Assembly (NCBI GenBank): GCA_023428185.1
Contig: JAEYYZ010000217.1
Coordinates: 1-8,350, forward strand
Direction: 5' to 3'
DNA from: Actinomycetes bacterium
Lineage (GTDB): Bacteria; Actinomycetota; Actinomycetes; Actinomycetales; Demequinaceae
DNA length: 8,350 bases
Of the stretch, positions 1 to 4,778 are shown piece by piece. Made by a program: the position numbers and the translations under genes. The first letter of the stretch is position 1. Each line of letters starts with the position of its first letter. Under the pieces are notes generated by a model. That model searched no databases, was not told the DNA's origin, and was given only the letters and a program-made list of their open reading frames with translations.

Positions 1-297
1 ACCTCCCAGGTACTGCTCGCCCCTACATGGTTTGGCCTGATGGGTCGTACGTGGGGGCCCGACGCCATCGCGGACCAGCACTACGGCGGTGCCATCGCTT
101 GGGGCGTGGGAGAGATACCGATTGTGCTTGTCGCTGTGGTGGTCTTATTGCAGTGGCGCAAAGCCGATGTTCGCGAGGGCAAGCGCAAGGATCGCCAGGC
201 TGAGCGTGACGACGATGCGGAACTGCGTGCCTACAACGAGCGCCTTGGTCGCATTGCCGCGCGAGACAGCCAGGAAGCCCCTGCGACACGCCAATAA
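1..297 (+). CDS. cytochrome c oxidase assembly protein (CtaG-like), C-terminal part
   Basis: The reading frame is open from base 1 and ends at TAA 295-297, giving the last 98 residues of a larger protein. The visible part has a hydrophobic segment (LLAPTWFGLMG), a short loop, and a final membrane helix starting IAWGVGEIPIVLVAVVVLL. A highly charged cytoplasmic tail follows (KADVREGKRKDRQAERDD). The pattern of DQHYGG-AIAW-GEIP before the last helix is characteristic of the actinobacterial caa3-type oxidase assembly factor family (CtaG_Cox1). That family is membrane-bound and helps insert copper into cytochrome oxidase. In actinobacteria the domain is often fused behind a CopD-like copper domain, but the N-terminus lies outside the window. 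The family call is by recognition. No strong terminator follows; only a weak 5-bp hairpin is seen at 303-319. Confidence 0.85.
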   Translation, partial: TSQVLLAPTWFGLMGRTWGPDAIADQHYGGAIAWGVGEIPIVLVAVVVLLQWRKADVREGKRKDRQAERDDDAELRAYNERLGRIAARDSQEAPATRQ

Positions 298-302
298 CGA
301 CA

Positions 303-319
303 CGCCCATAGGCAGGGCG
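303..319 (+). terminator. weak hairpin after the CtaG-like gene
   Basis: CGCCC (303-307) can pair with GGGCG (315-319) around a 7-base loop, six bases after the stop codon. There is no T-run, only GTTACG. It may slow or end transcription, but five base pairs is little, and it may be chance. Confidence 0.25.
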
Positions 320-332
320 GTTACGTAAAGAA

Positions 333-414
333 ACCTCCACAGATTTCATCCACAACGGTGTGAAGATTTGGTAAATATGGCTCAACAACCGGTGGATAAC
401 TCTGTGAGCAAAAA
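333..414 (+). promoter_or_regulatory. upstream box cluster of RNA unit 1 (DnaA-box-like sites)
   Basis: This AT-richer stretch carries CTCCACA (335-341), TCATCCACA (346-354) and, inverted, GGTGGATAA (391-399). TCATCCACA fits the relaxed actinobacterial DnaA-box form (T/C)(T/C)(G/A/C)TCCACA. GGTGGATAA differs from TGTGGATAA at one base. The last box is followed by CTGTGAG and an A-run (403-417). The same succession recurs before the second RNA unit. The sequence shows the repeats; binding by DnaA is inference, and another regulator could use these sites. Confidence 0.45.
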
Positions 415-441
415 AAGCACACAAATGCCCCCATATTCCAC

Positions 442-471
442 TTGCGCGGGGCTCTCTCACGGGAGTAGACA
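442..471 (+). promoter_or_regulatory. predicted promoter of RNA unit 1
   Basis: TTGCGC (442-447) and TAGACA (466-471) are separated by 18 bp and resemble -35 and -10 elements. The -10 lacks the usual final T. The stretch 463-488 (GAGTAGAC...ACCTATC..GACGG) is almost identical to 1065-1089 in front of the second unit, while the RNA bodies have diverged. This conservation is the main support. The start site would be near 478. Confidence 0.5.
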
Positions 472-477
472 TAGACC

Positions 478-838
478 TATCGAGACGGGGATCTTCCGCT
501 CAAGCCGGTTCAGGCAACTGGGCTGGTAGCTGGTACTACGAAGCTGCGGGACACGGGAAACCGGGTACCGAGAGCACGGAGTTCAGGAACGGTAGATCGC
601 CGGATCGGACTCATCGGACAACGGCAGTTCACGTCGATGTGATCCCTCGGGAACACGGAGAACTGTGGGTGACGGCACAGGGACTGACGGCCCGTTGAGT
701 CGGCCAAGAGGTCGTTCCTTAGGGAACGAAGCCGCATCGTCAATCGCGGCCGTCGGCCCGCTAGCAATAGCGGATCGAGAACTCGCGGCCATGGCAGGGC
801 CCCTCGGACGCTTACTCCGAGGGGCCCTTCGCCATGTT
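478..838 (+). ncRNA. putative structured non-coding RNA, unit 1
   Basis: No credible protein is encoded here. The stretch is bounded by a promoter-like block and a long terminal hairpin, giving a transcript of about 360 nt. Its ends can pair: CGAG (481-484) with CTCG (782-785), and GATC..CGCT (490-500, 3-base bulge) with AGCGGATC (769-776). Inside are a perfect 7-bp hairpin TCGTTCC/GGAACGA with loop TTAG (712-729) and a CGG-GAAA-CCG mini-hairpin (554-563). End-to-end pairing plus a terminator suggests a discrete RNA rather than a leader, since no gene follows directly. I do not recognise the family: it is not tmRNA or RNase P by their conserved cores. A 6S/Ms1-type polymerase-binding RNA is one possibility. 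Ends are predicted, not observed. Confidence 0.5.
790..836 (+). terminator. long terminal hairpin of RNA unit 1
   Basis: The inner 12-bp perfect stem GGGCCCCTCGGA (797-808)/TCCGAGGGGCCC (816-827) has loop CGCTTAC. An outer 6-bp stem CATGGC (790-795)/GCCATG (831-836) closes it. TGTT rather than a true T-run follows, as is common for GC-rich actinobacterial terminators. The near-symmetric hairpin could act on both strands. Confidence 0.75.
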
Positions 839-935
839 CCCCAGCGATTGCGGTAGCGCGGCGCCCACGCTGGCCGGACGCAGCTCCATGCCTCACTCTC
901 TGAGCGTCTGGCAGGTCCCCGAGATGCTCGGCGTG

Positions 936-1016
936 TCATCCACAAATTTGCTCCACAGGGTGGTGGATAAACCACTAATTCGGTGTGAATCCCGGTGGAT
1001 AAGACTGTGAGTAAAA
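936..1016 (+). promoter_or_regulatory. upstream box cluster of RNA unit 2 (DnaA-box-like sites)
   Basis: Four related sites lie within 67 bp: TCATCCACA (936-944), CTCCACA (951-957), and inverted GGTGGATAA at 962-970 and again at 994-1002. The last is followed by CTGTGAG-T-AAAAA (1004-1015), matching 402-414 in unit 1. The two forward sites occur in the opposite order from unit 1, again separated by ATTT. Spacing from the last box to the GAGTAGAC block is 71 bp here and 72 bp in unit 1. The protein that binds is unknown; DnaA is the obvious candidate by motif. Confidence 0.45.
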
Positions 1017-1044
1017 ATACCTCTGGAAAATCTTGAATTTCGGC

Positions 1045-1073
1045 TTGCGGCTACCAGAAAGCGAGAGTAGACC
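1045..1073 (+). promoter_or_regulatory. predicted promoter of RNA unit 2
   Basis: TTGCGG (1045-1050) and TAGACC (1068-1073) lie 17 bp apart. They sit in the same GAGTAGAC...ACCTATC context as the promoter-like block of unit 1. The start site would be near 1080. The -10 element is not canonical in its last base, so the exact register is uncertain. Confidence 0.5.
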
Positions 1074-1079
1074 TTACCT

Positions 1080-1433
1080 ATCAGGACGGTTCACTACGGC
1101 GAACGACTCGGTTTACCGGGACGGCGCTGCGGGAGCCGGCCAGATGGATCGGAGAACGGCAACACCTCGGTGTGGCTTCACCTCTAGGGGTGGAACACCC
1201 CGGTGCCAATCGAAGCGGCTCCCCCGGGAGCGGCATCGGGCGAGTACCGGGTGAGGGTCGCGAGCGACGCGATGACATGTTGGCGGGCCCGGTCTAATGG
1301 ATTCAGGCGTGGCCGCTCAGGCGGACACGGGGCCGGAACGTCGCTTTGGCCGACCACGATGGGCAACCGTCGCGGGACCTGGGTTCATGGCAAGGCCCCC
1401 CGGACGCTTACTCCGGGGGGCCTTCGCCATGTT
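1080..1433 (+). ncRNA. putative structured non-coding RNA, unit 2
   Basis: This is the paralogue of the RNA at 478-838, with about the same length (roughly 354 nt). The primary sequence of the body has diverged, but the architecture is kept. Near-5' GACGGTT (1085-1091) pairs perfectly with AACCGTC (1365-1371) just before the terminator hairpin. A strong internal hairpin runs 1169-1199: GGTGT/ACACC outside, then a 7-pair stem (two of them G-U) closed by loop CTAG at 1184-1187. A CCGC/GCGG hairpin with loop TCAG (1313-1324) sits at the same distance before the terminator as the TTAG-loop hairpin of unit 1. No protein reading frame here resembles a known family. The downstream gene has its own ribosome site and starts over 120 bp past the terminator, so this is more likely a free RNA than its leader. 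Confidence 0.5.
1386..1431 (+). terminator. long terminal hairpin of RNA unit 2
   Basis: The inner 13-bp perfect stem AAGGCCCCCCGGA (1392-1404)/TCCGGGGGGCCTT (1412-1424) has loop CGCTTAC. An outer CATGGC (1386-1391)/GCCATG (1426-1431) pair closes it with one bulged C. Loop and outer arms are identical to the hairpin at 790-836, while the inner stem differs on both arms in a compensating way. TGTT follows. Confidence 0.78.
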
Positions 1434-1490
1434 GCCTGGGGCGCACCCCAGCAACCTCTTCACGGTAAAGCGGTCATCACGCTCGATGTG

Positions 1491-1548
1491 TGAGACACGC
1501 CGTGGGGAGTCGCTAGGCTGGCCGCAGAAAGAGTTGCGCTGAGGGGAG
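1491..1548 (+). promoter_or_regulatory. possible promoter and ribosome site of the septum-domain gene
   Basis: TGAGAC (1491-1496) and TAGGCT (1514-1519), 17 bp apart, are a weak promoter match. A start near 1526 would give a leader of about 29 nt. GAGGGGAG (1541-1548), six bases before the GTG start at 1555, is a clear Shine-Dalgarno site and fixes the start codon. The promoter part is uncertain; the ribosome site is not. Confidence 0.4.
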
Positions 1549-1554
1549 CCCGCC

Positions 1555-2793
1555 GTGGCCAATGAGAACGACAACGACCCATATCTCTCGGCCGGCGGGC
1601 CGTCCAACAATGTGCCCCAGCCGGGTATGGGAGATCCGTCGAGTTATCTCCCTCCGGACCCCACCTCGCCGCCTCCCGTCTACGGCTCCACGCCCATCCC
1701 GCCGCCGCCGCCTCCGCCGGGCTACAACCCTGCGCCCGTCTTCGGCAACACTGGGACCGCGCCGTCGCCGTACCCCGTATATGGCACACCGGGCAATGAA
1801 TCCAAGAACGTATTTGGAATCCTCGCGCTGGTGTTCCCATTTATTGGCTTGTCTCTCGTGGGCATCGTCATGGGTCACCTTGGGCTTTCAGCCGTCAAGA
1901 AGGGCACCGCGACCAACCGTGGTGTGGCGTTGGCGGGCCTGATCGTTTCGTATGTGTTCACGGCTCTGGCGCTTGTGTACTGGGTCATCGTCATCATCAT
2001 TACTGTCTCCAACGATGCCTTTTACGACTACGACTACGACTACGAGTCGGACTACGCCTATGAGGCCGTGGAGAACGACCTCAACGCCATCCGTGATGAG
2101 GTGGAGCTCTACTGGCTGGATAACTCCACGCCACCCGTAGTACGTGTCATTGGCGAGGAGTACCTCATTGCTGGCGAAACAGTGCCGGTCACAGTCTCCA
2201 ACCCTGAGCTCACCTACTCCGGCGATTCCGCGGCGACGTGGTGTGTACAGCTCGAGTCTGAGACGGACCCCCGCATCGCAAGCATGAGTGCCCAGGCCGG
2301 GTACCAACCGTGGCTAGATTGCGACACTGCAGTAGCGGTCTACGGCACGTCCGAACCGGTAGACACGGACGCTCCCGTTCCCACCGGTGAGGCGTACGTA
2401 AACGCCACCAAGGTTTCGCTCTACGACCTCGCGCCCGGGGACTGCATGCTCGACCCCTACGAGGCTGCGGTGTATGACGAGGCGACTGGGAGCTACACCT
2501 TATGGGACGTGTACCTGGTTCCTTGCGACCAGACCCACTACGGCGAAGTCTCAGTAGTGGCGGACTTTACCGACACGAGCTACCCGGGGACGGATGCGGT
2601 GATTGAGCGCCTTGAAGACATCTGTCTCGCAGCGTTCGAGGACTACATAGGGATCGACTACATGGATTCCGAGTTCTACTTTGACTACTTCTATCCCACG
2701 GCCGGGTCATGGGCAGCCGGCGATCGCGAGTACACGTGCTTGGTGTATGGCACCAATGGAGTGGACGGTTCACTTCGAGGTGCGGCGCGGTAG
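1555..2793 (+). CDS. DUF4190 / septum-formation-like membrane protein
   Basis: This 412-residue protein starts at GTG, supported by GAGGGGAG six bases upstream. Residues 1-80 are proline/glycine/tyrosine-rich and low in complexity (seven prolines in a row near 49-55), likely cytoplasmic. Residues 85-113 and 122-151 form two membrane helices with the VFGILALVFPFIGL..GIVMGHLGL..NRGVALAGLIV pattern of DUF4190. Just outside the membrane is an acidic tyrosine-aspartate repeat (157-170). Residues 171-260 are an unassigned domain with two cysteines (230, 256). Residues 285-400 resemble the septum-formation domain (PF13845 type): LAPGDC, VPCDQTHYGEV and CLVY, with conserved cysteines 297, 324, 357 and 395 that may form disulfides outside the cell. 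A role in the cell envelope or division is inferred from the domain name only. It appears to be a single-gene unit, convergent with the tRNA-Gly gene. Confidence 0.85.
   Translation: MANENDNDPYLSAGGPSNNVPQPGMGDPSSYLPPDPTSPPPVYGSTPIPPPPPPPGYNPAPVFGNTGTAPSPYPVYGTPGNESKNVFGILALVFPFIGLSLVGIVMGHLGLSAVKKGTATNRGVALAGLIVSYVFTALALVYWVIVIIITVSNDAFYDYDYDYESDYAYEAVENDLNAIRDEVELYWLDNSTPPVVRVIGEEYLIAGETVPVTVSNPELTYSGDSAATWCVQLESETDPRIASMSAQAGYQPWLDCDTAVAVYGTSEPVDTDAPVPTGEAYVNATKVSLYDLAPGDCMLDPYEAAVYDEATGSYTLWDVYLVPCDQTHYGEVSVVADFTDTSYPGTDAVIERLEDICLAAFEDYIGIDYMDSEFYFDYFYPTAGSWAAGDREYTCLVYGTNGVDGSLRGAAR
2023..2046 (+). repeat. in-frame TACGAC hexamer repeat
   Basis: Three copies of TACGAC and one of TACGAG lie head to tail inside the septum-domain gene and encode Tyr-Asp pairs directly after the second membrane helix. 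The length of such a repeat can vary by replication slippage without breaking the frame. Confidence 0.8.
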
Positions 2794-2802
2794 TGCATTG
2801 TG

Positions 2803-2822
2803 GCATCGGGTATGGCCGATGC
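2803..2822. terminator. hairpin between the septum-domain gene and tRNA-Gly
   Basis: GCATCGG (2803-2809) pairs with CCGATGC (2816-2822) around a 6-base loop. It sits ten bases after the stop codon on one strand and one base past the encoded CCA of the tRNA on the other, so it could end both convergent transcripts. No T-run is present on either side. Confidence 0.45.
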
Positions 2823-2823
2823 A

Positions 2824-2897
2824 TGGAGCGGGTGACGGGAATCGAACCCGCGCTATCAGCTTGGGAAGCTGAAGTTCTGCCATTGAACTACACCCGC
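2824..2897 (-). tRNA. tRNA-Gly (anticodon CCC)
   Basis: Read on the minus strand, all four arms form. The acceptor is GCGGGTG/CACCCGC (7 bp), the D-arm is GTTC/GAAC, and the anticodon arm is TCAGC-TTCCCAA-GCTGA with anticodon CCC. The T-arm is GCGGG-TTCGATT-CCCGT. The discriminator base is T, as expected for bacterial tRNA-Gly, and CCA is encoded in the genome (2824-2826 on the plus strand read as TGG). Length is 70 nt plus TCCA. It reads GGG codons, which are frequent in high-GC genomes. It lies 28 bp behind the epimerase gene on the same strand. Confidence 0.96.
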
Positions 2898-2914
2898 GCT
2901 GCCCGGGGGCAGAG

Positions 2915-2953
2915 CACCATGATAACTAGGCGTGTGGCCTTGCGATCATGGTG
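2915..2953 (-). other. hairpin spanning the epimerase stop codon
   Basis: A perfect 9-bp inverted repeat CACCATGAT (2915-2923)/ATCATGGTG (2945-2953) encloses a second inverted repeat AGGC (2928-2931)/GCCT (2937-2940). A 4x4 internal loop separates the two. The epimerase stop codon lies inside it. A further CTGCC/GGCAG hairpin follows toward the tRNA (2899-2912). It may protect the 3' end, terminate, or separate mRNA from tRNA; which of these is not shown. Confidence 0.5.
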
Positions 2954-3855
2954 AAACTCGTGGATCGCGTCTCTTGTGGTTGGACCAGGAACAGGCCTGT
3001 GCCCTTGATGCCTTGAGCTTCAAGGTTGAAAGCATCGTTGCAGTTGGTGATGTTCTCGCAGGCAAAGAAGGACTTGCCCTGGGGAATGTAGACCACGACG
3101 TGCTCCAACAGAGCGCCCGCCTCAATGTCCACCGTGAGGGCGCCCGGCCATTCGATGGTGCAGGCCGTGGTGGAGGTGCGGCCGGTGAAGCAGTCGTCCA
3201 CAAAGACTTCACCCAAGGGTCGCATGGCACGGAAGTCTGCGTGAGCGGGCACCTCTCCAGCCCCCTCGGTGGGCATGCAGTCCACGAGGTCGTAACCCTT
3301 GTCGCAGTTCACTTGAAGCTGAGCGCCGGCACCAATGGCTTGACCGGCTGCCATGAGTTGGCGCTCAAAGTAGGGGTGGTGCCCAAGGCCGGCAGGGAAG
3401 GTCTCGTGAGAGGTGTTAGTGACGGCCATGCCCCACGTGAACCGATCGCCTTCCAAGGCATACTCATAGCGAGCGGTGAACGACCACGGCCAGTTCACGC
3501 CGTACACATCGCGAGAAGCGAACTCCAACACCACACGGTGCGCCTCCTGCTCCACCACCGTCCACGGGTACTCAAAGCCGGTTCCATGAATGGCAGTACC
3601 GTCCGCCATGTTGATGCGCAATTGGTACGTCTTCCCTGCCCACACCAATTTGCCGTCACGAATGCGGTTGGACCATGGCACCAAGGGGTACGAGGCGGTC
3701 TCCGTGGCCGTCTCCAGGTCCTCGGCGGGAGTGGGTCTCAACACGTCCACCCATTCATTCCCGATGCGCGTTTGACCAAAGGCCACGGAGCCTCCGGTGC
3801 GGGGAACCAGGCCTACGCGCCAGTGTTCGTTTTCAATGGTGACGATGTGAGACAT
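2926..3855 (-). CDS. aldose 1-epimerase family protein (mutarotase-like)
   Basis: The 309-residue protein belongs to the galactose mutarotase/aldose 1-epimerase fold, whose members interconvert alpha and beta anomers of aldoses in the cytoplasm. Visible family marks are PLVPWSNRIRDG (57-68), HGTG with His90, GLGHHPYF with His159/160 as the likely proton donor region, VDDCF (219-223) for substrate binding, and CENITN with Glu267 as the likely catalytic base. The length is normal for the family. The substrate is not determined; it could be a free hexose or a hexose phosphate. An in-frame GTG at 3873 would add six residues (MRHNGP). I prefer the ATG at 3855, where the homologous part begins. Neither start has a Shine-Dalgarno site, and CACAAT six bases before this ATG suggests a leaderless message. 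It is divergent from the YCII gene. Confidence 0.85.
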   Translation of the reverse strand: MSHIVTIENEHWRVGLVPRTGGSVAFGQTRIGNEWVDVLRPTPAEDLETATETASYPLVPWSNRIRDGKLVWAGKTYQLRINMADGTAIHGTGFEYPWTVVEQEAHRVVLEFASRDVYGVNWPWSFTARYEYALEGDRFTWGMAVTNTSHETFPAGLGHHPYFERQLMAAGQAIGAGAQLQVNCDKGYDLVDCMPTEGAGEVPAHADFRAMRPLGEVFVDDCFTGRTSTTACTIEWPGALTVDIEAGALLEHVVVYIPQGKSFFACENITNCNDAFNLEAQGIKGTGLFLVQPQETRSTSFTMIARPHA

Positions 3856-3860
3856 GGGTC

Positions 3861-3866
3861 CATTGT
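3861..3866 (-). promoter_or_regulatory. possible -10 element for a leaderless epimerase message
   Basis: On the minus strand CACAAT stands six bases before the ATG at 3855. This is the spacing at which transcription would start on or next to the start codon, as in the many leaderless actinobacterial genes. No convincing -35 is seen. Absence of a ribosome site fits, but the match is short. Confidence 0.3.
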
Positions 3867-3949
3867 GGCGCACGCGGGAGGATGCTCGGGAAGGCCCTCA
3901 GTCACGGCCCGGCGAGTAGTGCCAGGCTCAGCCCGAGGAGTGCTGCTCT

Positions 3950-3962
3950 GACAAGAATTGTC
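3950..3962. promoter_or_regulatory. GACAA-GAA-TTGTC inverted repeat, possible operator
   Basis: A perfect 5-bp inverted repeat with a 3-bp centre lies in the 178-bp divergent region between the epimerase and YCII genes. It could be an operator for one or both. The remainder of this region (3856-4033) shows no gene and no clear promoter for the YCII gene. Confidence 0.25.
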
Positions 3963-4033
3963 GTGCCGCCCGTGCCACGATTCGTGTAGGCGGTGAGGCT
4001 GGCATCGGACCGGCCCGGAAAGAAGCGAGAATC

Positions 4034-4375
4034 ATGAAGTACCTCATGCTTGTAGGCGTTGAAGCAGTGGAAGACCCCATTGAACTCCCTGACGACGACA
4101 TTGAGCGCTGGGTGGAAACCCACGACGCAAGCGGCGCTCGGTTCTACGGCGACCGCCTCGCTCCCGCAAGCCAAGCGAAAGTGGTGCGTGCCCGGCGCAA
4201 CGGCACGTTTGTGACCGACGGACCACTCGCAGAGGCCCACGAACACATTGCTGGCTTCGACATTCTCGAGGCCGAGTCAATAGACGAAGCTGTGGCCATC
4301 GCGCTCGACCACCCCATGGCCAAAGAGGGCGTCATTGAGGTACGCCCGTTCTTTGACTGGGACTCCGAGGAGTAG
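4034..4375 (+). CDS. YCII-related (DGPF) domain protein
   Basis: This 113-residue protein matches the compact YCII/DGPF family over its full length. It has MKYLMLV at the start, TDGPLAEAHEHIAGFDILEAESIDEAVAIALDHP in the middle (61-94, with the family DGP(F/L)xE motif at 62-67), and IEVRPF near the end. These are small cytoplasmic ferredoxin-like proteins. Related actinobacterial members often sit beside sigma factors, but none is visible here, so no partner can be named. The biochemical role of this branch is not established. The ribosome site is weak (AGAAGCGAG, 4023-4031). It is acidic, with a C-terminal DWDSEE. Gene and family are secure; the function is not. Confidence 0.88.
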   Translation: MKYLMLVGVEAVEDPIELPDDDIERWVETHDASGARFYGDRLAPASQAKVVRARRNGTFVTDGPLAEAHEHIAGFDILEAESIDEAVAIALDHPMAKEGVIEVRPFFDWDSEE

Positions 4376-4485
4376 GCCCATCCTCACCCAGCAAGACCCC
4401 AGGTAAAAGACCAAATCGGGACATTTCGGGAACGCTCGCGGCCCTCATGTTCGTTCTCTGCGTGGCAAGTGCACAGCCGCACCCT

Positions 4486-4499
4486 CCTGGTGTACCAGG
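4486..4499. promoter_or_regulatory. CCTGGT-GT-ACCAGG inverted repeat, possible operator
   Basis: Two perfect 6-bp arms flank a 2-bp centre, 35 bp before the start codon at 4534 and just ahead of CATATT (4507-4512), which could be a -10 element. The position suits a repressor site for the small membrane protein gene. A chance palindrome cannot be excluded. Confidence 0.3.
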
Positions 4500-4533
4500 C
4501 ACTTTGCATATTGGGAGAGAGAGGAACGACAGC

Positions 4534-4758
4534 ATGGCTATAGGTTCAGGTATTTTCCTGATCGTCTTGGGGGCGATCTTGGCATTTGCAGTCAACGTTG
4601 ACTCTTCGGCGGTTGACCTCGACGTCATTGGCTGGATCTGCATGGGTGCAGGTGTGGTTGCCATTCTGGTGTCGCTGGTTGTCAGCGCCAATGCTCGTAA
4701 CACCACCCACCGCGAGATTGTTGACCAGAACGTCAACGAGCGCAAAGTAGAGATGTAA
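4534..4758 (+). CDS. DUF6458-family small membrane protein
   Basis: The 74-residue protein has two membrane helices (about 5-20 and 31-52). The pattern MAIGSGIFLIVLGAILAFAVN..SAVDLDVIGWICMGAGVVAIL is typical of the actinobacterial DUF6458 family. A polar C-terminal tail (NARNTTHREIVDQNVNERKVEM) follows. The start is set by the purine-rich site GGGAGAGAGAGGA (4513-4525), eight bases before the ATG. An in-frame ATG at 4447 would add 29 residues unlike the family and would swallow this site, so it is rejected. Function is unknown for the family; it is often described as a small envelope protein. A possible operator lies upstream (4486-4499). A short GGACT/AGTCC hairpin (4759-4773) and then a strong terminator follow the stop. 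Confidence 0.85.
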   Translation: MAIGSGIFLIVLGAILAFAVNVDSSAVDLDVIGWICMGAGVVAILVSLVVSANARNTTHREIVDQNVNERKVEM

Positions 4759-4778
4759 GGACTTTCACAGTCCCCGCG

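Noticed and set aside
333..1002. Chromosomal replication origin
   Set aside because: Box-like sites are present, but dnaA, dnaN, rpmH and a clear AT-rich unwinding stretch are not. The sites are tied to two promoter-like blocks instead.
478..1433. tmRNA, RNase P RNA or a riboswitch
   Set aside because: None of their conserved cores can be found by eye. The units end in terminators well before any start codon, so a cis leader role is unlikely.
333..1433. CRISPR array or insertion sequence
   Set aside because: There are only two long, diverged copies, no short regular repeat-spacer pattern, no transposase and no terminal inverted repeats or target duplications.
510..1610. Several 60-130 codon frames on both strands across the RNA region
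   Set aside because: They cross the hairpins, lack ribosome sites, show no family resemblance and have the amino acid bias (Arg, Pro, Ser) of high-GC shadow frames.
2932..3951. 339-residue plus-strand frame opposite the epimerase
   Set aside because: The minus-strand epimerase has clear family motifs. The plus frame is a composition-driven antisense shadow without recognisable domains.
4447..4533. Earlier ATG for the DUF6458 protein
   Set aside because: It lacks a ribosome site, adds sequence foreign to the family, and the strong purine-rich site before 4534 would lie inside the gene.
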